Source: Parvularcula sp964342585
GTDB taxonomy: Bacteria > Pseudomonadota > Alphaproteobacteria > Caulobacterales > Parvularculaceae
DNA length: 12,202 nucleotides
Direction of reading: 5' to 3'
Assembly (NCBI GenBank): GCA_964342585.1
Contig: CAYFHK010000080.1
Span: forward strand, 1 to 12,202
Shown here: one piece after another, positions 1 through 7,061 of the stretch
Position numbering within the stretch: position 1 is the first letter of the stretch
Layout: every line of letters begins with the position of its first letter
The notes under the pieces: generated by a model
Told to the model about the DNA's origin: nothing
Databases searched by the model: none
What the model saw: the letters and a program-made list of their open reading frames with translations, nothing else
Program-made: the position numbers and the translations under genes

Positions 1-605
1 TGCACGTGCACCAGTCGATCTGGAAGGGTGGCCAGCCAGTGTTTGCGGGTGATCGGTATGCCGATCTTTCTGAAACCTGCCTCCACTATATCGGCGGCAT
101 TATCAAACACGCCCGCGCGATCAACGCGTTCTCGAACGCCTCAACCAACAGCTATAAGCGTTTGGTTCCGGGCTTCGAAGCACCGATCATGCTGGCCTAT
201 TCGGCACGCAACCGGTCCGCATCGATCCGTATTCCATGGGTCGCTTCACCGAAAGCCAAGCGTCTCGAAACGCGCTTCCCGGATCCGGCGGGCAACCCGT
301 ATCTCACCTTCGCGGCGCTCTTGATGGCAGGCCTCGACGGCATTGAGAACCGGATCGACCCAGGCGATGCGATGGACAAAGACCTTTACGATCTGTCCCC
401 GGCTGAGCAGCAAGGCATCCCAACGGTTTGTGCCTCGCTCGAGGAAGCCCTGGCGGCACTCGATGCCGACCGTGAGTTCCTGAAGAAGGGCAATGTCTTC
501 TCGGACGATCAGATCGACGCCTATATCGAGCTGAAGCACGAGGAAGTGGTGCGCTACAACACGACGCCGCACCCGGTCGAATACGACATGTACTATTCCG
601 TGTAA
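1..605 (+). CDS. glnA: Glutamine synthetase type I, C-terminal part (5' truncated by window edge)
   Basis: Makes glutamine from glutamate, ammonia and ATP; the cytoplasmic dodecamer is the main route of ammonium assimilation. About 200 of the usual ~470 residues are present; the frame is already open at base 3, so the GTG at 6 is internal. Visible family motifs are HVHQSIW (nucleotide/metal region), NSYKRLVPGFEAP, the ARNRSASIRIP arginine cluster that binds substrate phosphates, and ETRFPDPAGNPYL near the active site. The DKDLYDLSP segment carries the Tyr at 387-389 that matches the adenylylation site of enterobacterial GS I, so control by GlnE adenylylation is likely. The protein ends in the conserved EYDMYYSV typical of alphaproteobacterial GS I. 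A strong terminator follows 22 bases after the stop, so this is probably the last gene of its transcript. The upstream neighbour (commonly glnB) is outside the window. Confidence 0.97.
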   Translation, partial: HVHQSIWKGGQPVFAGDRYADLSETCLHYIGGIIKHARAINAFSNASTNSYKRLVPGFEAPIMLAYSARNRSASIRIPWVASPKAKRLETRFPDPAGNPYLTFAALLMAGLDGIENRIDPGDAMDKDLYDLSPAEQQGIPTVCASLEEALAALDADREFLKKGNVFSDDQIDAYIELKHEEVVRYNTTPHPVEYDMYYSV

Positions 606-627
606 CAGCGGTTCCAGCACTGATAAG

Positions 628-661
628 AAAGGCCGGACCTTCGGGTCCGGCCTTTTTGTTT
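628..661 (+). terminator. Rho-independent terminator of glnA
   Basis: A perfect 9-bp stem, GGCCGGACC (631-639) with GGTCCGGCC (644-652), is closed by a TTCG tetraloop of the extra-stable C(UUCG)G class. The flanking AAA (628-630) can pair with the start of the following T-rich tract TTTTTGTTT (653-661). Position directly after the glnA stop and ahead of the next gene's ribosome binding site makes the function clear. Confidence 0.95.
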
Positions 662-693
662 GAGAGTTTTTCTAGTGATCGTGGGGGTGAGCT

Positions 694-1287
694 GTGAAGA
701 TTTTCATTTTCGTGGGACATCCATCATCCACCGGCCTGTCAACGGCTATGGCCGATGCCTATGCGGCGGCAGCGCAGGCTGAGGGTGCCGAGGTGCGGCG
801 GCAAAACTTGGCCGAAATGGATTTTGATCCCAATCTGCAGGAAGGCTATCGCGCGCGCATGGAGCTGGAACCGTGCCTGGAAGAATGGCGCGAGAACATT
901 CTGTGGGCAAACCACCTTGCCTGGTTCTACCCGATATGGTGGGGCGGCATGCCGGCGAAAATGAAGGGCGTTCTCGACCGCGCGTTTTTGCCGGGCTTCG
1001 CCATGACCTATCACGAAAAAGATCCGTTCTGGGACCGGCTCTTGAAAGGACGCAGCGCCGAGGTTTTTCACACCGCGCACTCTCCCGCCTTCTGGGAGAG
1101 ATGGGTTTATGGTCGCCCCGCGGCGAAACAGGTGCGCAAATTGGTTTTGGAATTTGCAGGTATTCAGCCAGTCACCATTCGCCATTTCGGCAGCACACGG
1201 AACCTGAAACCAGCCAAAGCGAAACAGTGGGTCGCCGCCGCCGAAAAGGCGGGCGCGAAACAAGCAAGCCGTCAGAAAAAGACGTAG
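694..1287 (+). CDS. Flavodoxin-fold NAD(P)H-dependent oxidoreductase (NQO1/Flavodoxin_2 family)
   Basis: Predicted cytoplasmic FMN- or FAD-dependent two-electron reductase of quinones or similar acceptors; the physiological substrate is unknown. The 197-residue protein begins with a β-strand and phosphate loop (MKIFIFVGHPSSTGLS), followed by the family segments FDPNL (about 44-48), WANHLAWFYPIWWGGMPAKMKGVLDR (about 70-96, the flavin-binding WWGGMPA loop) and LPGFA (about 98-102). The C-terminal block runs from LEFAGIQP to the HFGS and KPAKAKQW segments, ending in a basic tail. Length is normal for the family. The GTG start at 694 is supported by a GGGGGTGA ribosome binding sequence at 683-690. 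In the middle, HTAHSPAFWERWVYGRP replaces the more usual TMDTP…YYRLVYGRP-like stretch, recalled from memory, so specificity may differ. It stands alone between the glnA terminator and convergent pleD, whose stop lies 9 bases away. Confidence 0.87.
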   Translation: MKIFIFVGHPSSTGLSTAMADAYAAAAQAEGAEVRRQNLAEMDFDPNLQEGYRARMELEPCLEEWRENILWANHLAWFYPIWWGGMPAKMKGVLDRAFLPGFAMTYHEKDPFWDRLLKGRSAEVFHTAHSPAFWERWVYGRPAAKQVRKLVLEFAGIQPVTIRHFGSTRNLKPAKAKQWVAAAEKAGAKQASRQKKT

Positions 1288-1296
1288 CCCAGCGGC

Positions 1297-2679
1297 CTAG
1301 GCGGCCGCCGCAGTTACCACGCGGTTTCGGCCGCTCTCTTTCGCGCTGTAGAGCGCTTCGTCAGCGCGCTTCAACATCGCTTGCGGCGTATCATCTGGGT
1401 TTTGAAGATCGGCACACCCAATCCCGATGCTCACCGTGACCGGCACCTCTCGACCATCCTCAAGGGCAACGGGCCGATCAGCAATTTCTGCCCGTAAGCG
1501 TTCCGCCACAGTTTCCGCCGAGCGTTGATCGGTGTCTGGCATCACGACGACGAATTCTTCCCCGCCATAACGGCAGGCAAGGTCAATACCGCGCACGGAC
1601 AAGTTTAAGCGATGGGCGATCTCTTTGAGCACTTCGTCGCCAACATCGTGCCCAAGCGTGTCGTTGACCTTCTTAAAGTGATCGACATCGAGCACCATTA
1701 CGGACAATGCACGCGCACTTTGGAAGCTCTCCTGGAAGTGACGGGCAAGCTGTGAACCGAGATAGCGGCGGTTGTAAAGCTTCGTCAGCGGATCGGTCAC
1801 CGCCATTTCCAAGCTCTCATGCACCGAATTCCGGAGATGTTCGATATAGAGTTTCCGGCGCAGCTGCGTTTTCACGCGTGCTGCCATCTCTTGGCTATCG
1901 ATCGGACGCATCAAATAGTCGTTCACACCGATATCGAGGGCACGGACGAGCCGGCGCATATCGCTGTCGCGCGAAATCGCAAGAAGGGGCAACAGGCGCG
2001 AGCCCTCAAATGATCTGATGGCAGAGCAAAGCCGCAGCGGGTCATAGCTCTCAAGCGAGAGGTCGATCATGATCAAATCTGGCAGGTCATCGCGAAGACG
2101 CTCCAGCCCGGCCCGCACATCTGTTTCGAACGTGAAGGAGACGTGCCCGGGCAGCCCCTCAGCATCGTCGGAAAGACCATCGATGAAGACATCGTCAGTC
2201 ATCACCAAAACACGGCGCGGGGTTGTGTCGTCTTCGACAAGACTGATCTCAGAGATCGCCCCCAGCTCAGCGCCCTTGGCGTGGCGATGGCGCAACTCGT
2301 CGGTCATTTGCTTCAACCGCGCGAGGCTGCGTACGCGAGCAAATAGCGCCACATCTTGCACGGGCTTGGTAAGGAAGTCGTCGGCGCCGGCCTTCAGCCC
2401 CGCCAACCGATCAGCCTGCTGATCCAGGGCCGTGACCATGACCACAGGAATATGACACGTGATCGGATCGTCTTTCAGAATTCGGCAGGTCTCGAACCCG
2501 TCGAGCCCTGGCATCATGACATCCAATAAAATAATATCGGGCTGTTGTGACTTGGCGATATCAATCGCCTCCTGCCCGGAAAGGGCTGTCACCACCTCAA
2601 AATATTCCGCCCGGAGCTTTGCCTCGAGCAGTTTGACGTTCGGCGCCAAATCATCGACCACCAGCACGCGTGCCGTCAT
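1297..2679 (-). CDS. pleD: PleD-type response regulator / diguanylate cyclase (REC-REC-GGDEF)
   Basis: Makes cyclic di-GMP from two GTP when its first receiver is phosphorylated; in Caulobacter PleD drives the swarmer-to-stalked transition. The 460 residues match the family length. REC1 (about 1-120) has the acidic pair D9/D10, phospho-acceptor D53 in LLDVMMPGLDGF and K105 in LTKP. REC2 (about 155-275) has D206 at the acceptor place but R258 where the lysine belongs (YLMRPID), so it is probably an adaptor that is not phosphorylated. The GGDEF domain (about 295-455) starts at DPLTKLYNRRYL and has a complete active site GGEEF (372-376). The inhibitory I-site RGID (363-366) lies at the right spacing upstream, so product feedback inhibition is expected. 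The ATG at 2679 has GAGG five bases upstream. The gene follows divK by 45 bases with no terminator seen, so the two are likely co-transcribed. It is convergent with the oxidoreductase gene. Confidence 0.96.
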   Translation of the reverse strand: MTARVLVVDDLAPNVKLLEAKLRAEYFEVVTALSGQEAIDIAKSQQPDIILLDVMMPGLDGFETCRILKDDPITCHIPVVMVTALDQQADRLAGLKAGADDFLTKPVQDVALFARVRSLARLKQMTDELRHRHAKGAELGAISEISLVEDDTTPRRVLVMTDDVFIDGLSDDAEGLPGHVSFTFETDVRAGLERLRDDLPDLIMIDLSLESYDPLRLCSAIRSFEGSRLLPLLAISRDSDMRRLVRALDIGVNDYLMRPIDSQEMAARVKTQLRRKLYIEHLRNSVHESLEMAVTDPLTKLYNRRYLGSQLARHFQESFQSARALSVMVLDVDHFKKVNDTLGHDVGDEVLKEIAHRLNLSVRGIDLACRYGGEEFVVVMPDTDQRSAETVAERLRAEIADRPVALEDGREVPVTVSIGIGCADLQNPDDTPQAMLKRADEALYSAKESGRNRVVTAAAA

Positions 2680-2724
2680 GGTATCCTCGCAATGATCGCG
2701 GCTATCAAAGCCTGAAACGTCACC

Positions 2725-3120
2725 CTACTTCAGATATCTTTTTACTTTCTCAAGAAACACCGGAACAGAGATCGGTTTGGCGATATAATCTTCGCAACCG
2801 CCCTGACGGATCCGTTCCTCATCGGATTTCATGGCGAAAGCCGTCACCGCGATCACAGGGATTTTGGCGATATCTGCGTCCGCTTTGATTTCGCGCGTGA
2901 CATCCAGCCCTGACTTTTCGGGCAATTGGATGTCCATGAGGATCAGGTCAGGGTGATGCGCACGGGCGAGCGCGAGGGCGTCATTCCCGTTATCGGCCTG
3001 AAGAATGCGATAGCCCTGCACATCGAGCAGATCATGAAACAGCTTCATGTTCAGCTCGTTGTCCTCGACGATCAGCACCGTCTTTTGGCCAGGATTTTCG
3101 CGTTCGGATTGCGTCATCAT
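2725..3120 (-). CDS. divK: DivK, single-domain cell-cycle response regulator
   Basis: Stand-alone receiver that in Caulobacter is phosphorylated by DivJ, dephosphorylated by PleC, and through DivL/CckA lowers CtrA activity at one pole. Read from 3120 the protein is 131 residues. It carries VLIVEDNELNMKLFHDLL (D20 is in the acidic cluster), phospho-acceptor D63 in LILMDIQLPEKSGL, T93 in AVTAFAMK and K115 in YIAKPIS, with no output domain. These blocks are near-identical to Caulobacter DivK as I remember it. The frame is open upstream to a GTG at 3201 (158 residues), and an ATG at 3144 with AGAGGG just upstream is an alternative (139 residues). I chose 3120, one of two adjacent ATGs with an AGCAGAG sequence upstream, because the family has only a few residues before the first β-strand; the start remains uncertain. 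It sits 45 bases upstream of pleD, the same order as in Caulobacter. Confidence 0.94.
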   Translation of the reverse strand: MMTQSERENPGQKTVLIVEDNELNMKLFHDLLDVQGYRILQADNGNDALALARAHHPDLILMDIQLPEKSGLDVTREIKADADIAKIPVIAVTAFAMKSDEERIRQGGCEDYIAKPISVPVFLEKVKRYLK

Positions 3121-3230
3121 CTCTGCTACGACGGCAGTCGTCATACCCTCTGGTCCCATCTGTCCGGGACGGGTCGACACAAGAACGACCCCTCGGTTCA
3201 CCCGGGCCGCCCTGTCATCGGGGTTTTAAG

Positions 3231-3245
3231 TTAATTGCAGGTTGA
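3231..3245. promoter_or_regulatory. Possible degenerate CtrA box between divK and dinB
   Basis: TTAA (3231-3234), seven bases, then TTGA (3242-3245): one mismatch from the alphaproteobacterial CtrA consensus TTAA-N7-TTAA. A second TTAA lies at 3226-3229 at the wrong spacing. The site is in the divergent divK/dinB intergenic region; CtrA is known to act on the divK promoter in Caulobacter. Short degenerate matches arise by chance, so this is only a candidate. Confidence 0.22.
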
Positions 3246-3251
3246 TCGAAA

Positions 3252-4559
3252 TTGACCGTTGCGCAAGCCCCTATGCCCTCGACACTGTGCCGAGATTGCA
3301 CCGAAGTCACAGTCGGCCCCAACACCAAGGCGTGCCCCGCCTGCGGCAGCGCCCGTCTCATCAGCCATGAGGAGCTGACCACCCTTTCGATTGCCCATGT
3401 CGATTGCGACGCTTTTTTCGCCGCGGTGGAAAAGCGCGACGACCCCAGCCTTGCTGATTCGCCGGTGATTGTGGGCGGCGGGCAGCGCGGCGTGGTGGCC
3501 ACCTGCTGCTATATTGCCCGGGCTTACGGCATTCGCTCGGCCATGCCGATGTTCAAGGCGTTGGCCCTCTGTCCTCAGGCCGTGGTCGTGAAACCGCGGT
3601 TCGAGGCCTATCGCGAGGCTGCTCACCACATTCGCGCCGCGATGGATCGCCTGACCCCGCTGGTGCAGCCCCTATCCATCGACGAGGCCTATCTTGATTT
3701 GACAGGGACCGAACGTCTGCACGGCCATCCGCCGGCAGCGGTGTTAGCGGCATTGGCGAACGACATTGAAGAGCGCGTGGGCATCACGATTTCGGTCGGG
3801 CTCAGCCACAATAAACTCTTGGCCAAGATCGCCTCGGACCTCGACAAGCCCCGCGGCTTTGCCGTGATCGGTGAGGCAGAAGCCGAGGGATTCCTTGCGC
3901 CCCATCCGCCCAGTTTTCTGCCCGGAGTCGGGCCGGCCTTCGGCAAAAAGCTGACGGGCGACGGGTTCACGACGCTCGGCCATCTGCAGCGCGCTGCACC
4001 GCGCGATCTCATGAACCGTTATGGCGAGTGGGGCCTTCGGCTGCACGCCCTCTCTCGCGGCATCGATGCGCGGCCGATCCGGCCCGAACGCGACACCAAG
4101 AGCGTTTCGGGCGAAACGACGTTTTCGGAGGATATCCGCGCCCGCGAGGCCCTTGAGGAAAAGCTCTACGCCATGGCGCAAAAGGTGGCGCGCCGGGCAA
4201 AAGAAAAACAGCTTTGCGGCCGTGTGGTCACGTTGAAGCTGAAAACGGCAGACTTCCGCAGCTTCACCCGTCGCGTCACGCTGGCGCATCACACAAATCT
4301 GGGCACGGTAATTTTTGATGAAGGCCGAAAGCTGTTGCACGCCGAAGTGCCGACGCCAAAGTCGCACGAGCCCTACCGCCTTATCGGCATTGGCATCTCA
4401 GACTTGGCGCCCCAAGAAGTGATGGGAGCGGATTTTCTTTTCCCGGAGGCGCATCGGCGGCTCGAAGCGCGGGAGACAGCCATCGATGCCTTGCGCGCGA
4501 AGTTCGGTGACACGGCTGTCGGTACCTTCCGTGATATGACAATGATCAGACGCGATTGA
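3252..4559 (+). CDS. dinB: DNA polymerase IV (Y-family, DinB) with N-terminal zinc-ribbon-like extension
   Basis: Low-fidelity translesion polymerase acting at stalled forks. The 435-residue protein opens with an extension carrying two CxxC pairs (C13/C16, C28/C31), a probable zinc ribbon that I recall from other alphaproteobacterial DinB proteins but that E. coli Pol IV lacks. The palm has the metal-binding acids D51 (HVDCDAFFAAVE) and D144/E145 (LSIDEAYLDL), with F56 at the steric-gate place. SVGLSHNKLLAKIASDLDKPRG spans about 181-202, the helix-hairpin-helix FLPGVGPAFGKKL about 222-234, and the little finger about 282-390. DFLFPE (394-399) could be a degenerate clamp-binding peptide. The start is a TTG at 3252 with AGG ten bases upstream; an ATG at 3273 is the alternative and would keep all four cysteines. 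It is divergent from divK. The RidA-family gene follows after 25 bases, probably in the same transcript. Confidence 0.96.
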   Translation: MTVAQAPMPSTLCRDCTEVTVGPNTKACPACGSARLISHEELTTLSIAHVDCDAFFAAVEKRDDPSLADSPVIVGGGQRGVVATCCYIARAYGIRSAMPMFKALALCPQAVVVKPRFEAYREAAHHIRAAMDRLTPLVQPLSIDEAYLDLTGTERLHGHPPAAVLAALANDIEERVGITISVGLSHNKLLAKIASDLDKPRGFAVIGEAEAEGFLAPHPPSFLPGVGPAFGKKLTGDGFTTLGHLQRAAPRDLMNRYGEWGLRLHALSRGIDARPIRPERDTKSVSGETTFSEDIRAREALEEKLYAMAQKVARRAKEKQLCGRVVTLKLKTADFRSFTRRVTLAHHTNLGTVIFDEGRKLLHAEVPTPKSHEPYRLIGIGISDLAPQEVMGADFLFPEAHRRLEARETAIDALRAKFGDTAVGTFRDMTMIRRD

Positions 4560-4584
4560 CTAAGAACCAGAATGGAGACGTTTC

Positions 4585-5046
4585 ATGACCACGATTGAAG
4601 ACCGTTTGAAGGCGGCGGGGCATACCCTGCCTGAACCGGCCAAACCCGTTGCCTCCTACGTGCCTTTCCGTATTGCCGGGAACATGTTGTTTATTTCTGG
4701 CCAGGTGTCGATGGACGAAAATGGCGTGATCACGGGGTGCCTTGGCAAGACCATGGATCTTGAGGCGGGTATGCAAGCGGCAGAGCGATGCGGTCTCATG
4801 CTCCTCGCCCAAGCCAAAGCCGCGTGCGAGGGGGATCTCAGCCGCCTTGGCGACTGCGTGAAGCTTGGCGGATTTGTGGCGTGTACGCCTGACTTCCAAG
4901 ATCAGCCGAAGGTGATCAACGGTGCCTCAGACCTAATGGTTACCGCGATGGGTGATGCCGGGCGCCATGCCCGCGCGGCTGTCGGCGTTCCCGCCCTGCC
5001 CCTGGGCGCCGCTGTCGAGGTGGATGCGATCTTCACCCTGAAGTAG
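4585..5046 (+). CDS. RidA family protein (YjgF/YER057c/UK114), Rid subgroup unassigned
   Basis: Rid proteins are small cytosolic trimers; RidA itself hydrolyses reactive enamine/imine intermediates from PLP enzymes, while many other subgroups have unknown substrates. The 153 residues are longer than RidA (~128) and fit the longer Rid-like subgroup, with an N-terminal DRLKAAGHTLPEPAKPVASYVPF segment before the core. Core signatures are LFISGQVSMDENG (about 35-47), LGDCVKLGGFVACTPDF (about 91-107) and RHARAAVGVPALPLGAAVEVDAIF (about 127-150), which holds the arginine position expected to bind carboxylate plus the usual C-terminal strand. The ATG at 4585 has GGAG seven bases upstream. It is downstream of dinB with a 25-base gap. 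Its last 114 bases overlap tail-to-tail with the lpxB reading frame on the other strand. Substrate cannot be named from sequence. Confidence 0.9.
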   Translation: MTTIEDRLKAAGHTLPEPAKPVASYVPFRIAGNMLFISGQVSMDENGVITGCLGKTMDLEAGMQAAERCGLMLLAQAKAACEGDLSRLGDCVKLGGFVACTPDFQDQPKVINGASDLMVTAMGDAGRHARAAVGVPALPLGAAVEVDAIFTLK

Positions 5047-6186
5047 CCGGATCACTTCGCGCGCGGCGATGCCCGAAGCGTCGCCCGCCCCGATCAATCC
5101 TGGCAAGAGGCGGCGGAAGGCGGAAAGCTGTTTCCGCCGCACTTCCTCATCCATGAAGAGCCGGCAGAGATCGGCCGAGAGCTGTTCGGGCGTGCAATCC
5201 TGCTGCAACCGCTCAGGAATGACCATCTCATTGGCATAATTGTTCAGTATGCTTACATATGGTGTGACGAGCACCTGCTTCGCCCAAAAAGCCGTCAACG
5301 CATCAACGCGATAGGCCACCACCATGGGCGTTTCGGTGATCGCGAGCTCCGTCGTCACGGTGCCGGAGGCGGCGAGTGCCGCGTCCGCTGCAGCAAAAGC
5401 ATCAAAGCGCCCCGCCGCGTCCACAATGACGGGATCGAAGGACCAGTTGGCGACTTGGGCAGTTACGAAATCGCGCACCGCGGGCGCCACGGCGATAGCG
5501 ACCTTCAGCCCGGGGACTTTGGCCATGGTCTGCTTTGCCGCCTCGGCGAAGGGAGTGAGCAGCCGGGTGACTTCACCTTTCCGGCTGCCCGGCAATAAAA
5601 TGAGGAGCGGCGCGTTGCCCAAATTGTGCTGTTCACGGAAAGCTTGCCCAGAGCGCGGCGTGGCGGCGACTTGCTCGAAGTTCGGGTTACCAACGAAGAC
5701 CGCCTCAACGCCGACCCTCTCAAAAAAGGGCGGCTCAAATGGCAAAAGGGTGAGCACAAGGTCGAAGTGGTCGCGCACGAAGTCGACACGCTCAGGGCGG
5801 GAGGCCCAAACTTGGGGCGCCGCAAATTTCACGATCTTCGTTTGCGGCGCGCGCTGACGTATGCGCTTTGCCGCCAGCCGAGAGAAGGACCAGCCATCAA
5901 CGAATACGGCCACATCGACGGATTGCTCCGCACAGATCGCGGCCATCTCGCGCGAGCGCGCCCAAGCCGCAGGCAGGACTTTCGCGACATCGGTAAAGCC
6001 CATGACAGAGAATTGGCTAGTGTCGAAGGCGCTTTCAAAGCCCTCCGCAGCCATCAACGGGCCGCCACAGCCAATCAATTCCGCGTGCGCCCCCTGTTCT
6101 CGCAATGACCGGATCAATGAGGCCCCAAGCGCATCGGCCGAAGGTTCGACCGCCGCCAGCATCAGCTTTGGCGTCGTCTCGGCCAC
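4933..6186 (-). CDS. lpxB: Lipid-A-disaccharide synthase LpxB, divergent motifs and extra C-terminal tail
   Basis: Joins UDP-2,3-diacylglucosamine and lipid X into the β-1,6 lipid A disaccharide at the inner face of the inner membrane. The 417-residue frame shows the GT-B family landmarks: AAVEPSADALGASLI at the N terminus, PQVWASRPERV (about 124-134), LLPFEPPFFERVGV (147-160), FVGNP (164-168), LLPGSRKGEV (197-206), AASGTVTTELAI (272-283) and PMVVAYRV (287-294). Several positions differ from the E. coli-type consensus: EPSAD for GE.SGD, DGWSF (97-101) for DxPDF, WASRP for WAWRP, and GNP for GHP/GHT. The family core ends at about residue 382 (AAREVIRLL); the remaining 35 residues are antisense to the RidA gene. 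The GTG start lies 2 bases after the lpxI stop, with GGGAGAAG upstream. It is the last gene of the lpx run; no clear terminator is visible. Confidence 0.93.
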   Translation of the reverse strand: MAETTPKLMLAAVEPSADALGASLIRSLREQGAHAELIGCGGPLMAAEGFESAFDTSQFSVMGFTDVAKVLPAAWARSREMAAICAEQSVDVAVFVDGWSFSRLAAKRIRQRAPQTKIVKFAAPQVWASRPERVDFVRDHFDLVLTLLPFEPPFFERVGVEAVFVGNPNFEQVAATPRSGQAFREQHNLGNAPLLILLPGSRKGEVTRLLTPFAEAAKQTMAKVPGLKVAIAVAPAVRDFVTAQVANWSFDPVIVDAAGRFDAFAAADAALAASGTVTTELAITETPMVVAYRVDALTAFWAKQVLVTPYVSILNNYANEMVIPERLQQDCTPEQLSADLCRLFMDEEVRRKQLSAFRRLLPGLIGAGDASGIAAREVIRLLQGEDRIHLDSGAQGQGGNADSRAGMAPGITHRGNH

Positions 6187-6188
6187 GC

Positions 6189-7049
6189 CTACACTTCTCC
6201 CGGCGAAAAACCGTAGACGAATAGCCCGGCGGCATCCGCGGCAGCGATAACGCCATCGCGATCCACCACCAGCGCACCATCCGCTTCCACCGCCACACCG
6301 GCAAGGCCCGCCTGATCGGCCAGCTCGATTGTACGTACACCGATTGTCGGCAGATCAACCCGTCGCTCTTGCGTGGGCTTTGGCCGTTTGACGAGCACAC
6401 CGCGGCGCGGCGCTTCATCGCCAGGATCGAACCCTTTCAGCTCTTGCGGTAGCGCGGCGACACGTTCGAGCATCGCGTCTGTCCCCTCCGCCGCCTCGAC
6501 CGCGAGCACGAAGCCATTGCGCACAATGGCGCCCTGCCCCACATCGAACGGCCCGATCGCTTCAACGAGCGCCGCAGCTTTTTTGATGTCTGCTAGGTCA
6601 ATATCCGTGGGCGACACATTGCCCATGGCGCCTTTCGGCGCGTGCAGGGCCGAGACCACCTCTTCCACGCCGATGACGATGAAACCTTCCGCGTCAAAGG
6701 TCTCAACCAAGATGTCGAGCAACGCGCCATCCCCCTGCCGTGCGGCTTTCACGACCTTTGGCAGGAGAGCCGCGCCACGCCAATCGGGGCGGAGGCCTGC
6801 GAAATTGGGCCGACGCACCTGCCCCGCCATCACCACGGCGTCGCATTCCGTCGCCTTCAGAATACGGAGGATTTTACCAACCTCTGCGAGGCCGCAATCA
6901 TCGCCAGGAAAATCGTTGAGCGCCTCATCGGCATAGCCAGCAAGCCGGATCACGTGAAAAGCCGCCCCCTGCGCCATGCAGCTGCGCGCCAGCGTAAGCG
7001 GCAGCGCACCGCCGCCCGCGACGATCCCGACCTTTTGCCAGCGCCGCAT
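6189..7049 (-). CDS. lpxI: UDP-2,3-diacylglucosamine pyrophosphatase LpxI
   Basis: Hydrolyses UDP-2,3-diacylglucosamine to lipid X and UMP, the step carried out by LpxH in E. coli; LpxI is the alphaproteobacterial counterpart. The 286-residue protein has the family features: N-terminal VGIVAGGGALPLTLA (about 7-21), the central VVMAGQVRRPNF, IGVEEVVSALHAPKGAMG and GQGAIVRNGFVLAVEAAEGTDAML stretches (the last about 171-194), and the C-terminal VKRPKPTQERRVDLPTIG block. D232 in that block aligns with the essential aspartate reported for Caulobacter LpxI (D225, from memory). QER replaces the more common QDxR. The ATG at 7049 has GAGGGGAAAGG upstream. It lies 12 bases after the lpxA stop and 2 bases before the lpxB start, so co-translation of substrate supplier and LpxB is likely. 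No LpxH-like gene is in the window. Confidence 0.95.
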   Translation of the reverse strand: MRRWQKVGIVAGGGALPLTLARSCMAQGAAFHVIRLAGYADEALNDFPGDDCGLAEVGKILRILKATECDAVVMAGQVRRPNFAGLRPDWRGAALLPKVVKAARQGDGALLDILVETFDAEGFIVIGVEEVVSALHAPKGAMGNVSPTDIDLADIKKAAALVEAIGPFDVGQGAIVRNGFVLAVEAAEGTDAMLERVAALPQELKGFDPGDEAPRRGVLVKRPKPTQERRVDLPTIGVRTIELADQAGLAGVAVEADGALVVDRDGVIAAADAAGLFVYGFSPGEV

Positions 7050-7061
7050 CGGCCTTTCCCC

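Noticed and set aside
1292..1308. GCGGCC / GGCCGC hairpin at the convergent ends of the oxidoreductase gene and pleD, possible bidirectional terminator
   Set aside because: Only a 6-bp stem with a 5-base loop and no T-run on either side; it lies inside the Ala-rich end of pleD, where GC-rich codons make such repeats likely by chance.
3121..3201. N-terminal extension of DivK starting at GTG 3201 (27 extra residues)
   Set aside because: The extra residues have no resemblance to the family and DivK normally begins a few residues before the first β-strand; starts at 3120 or 3144 have at least some ribosome binding sequence.
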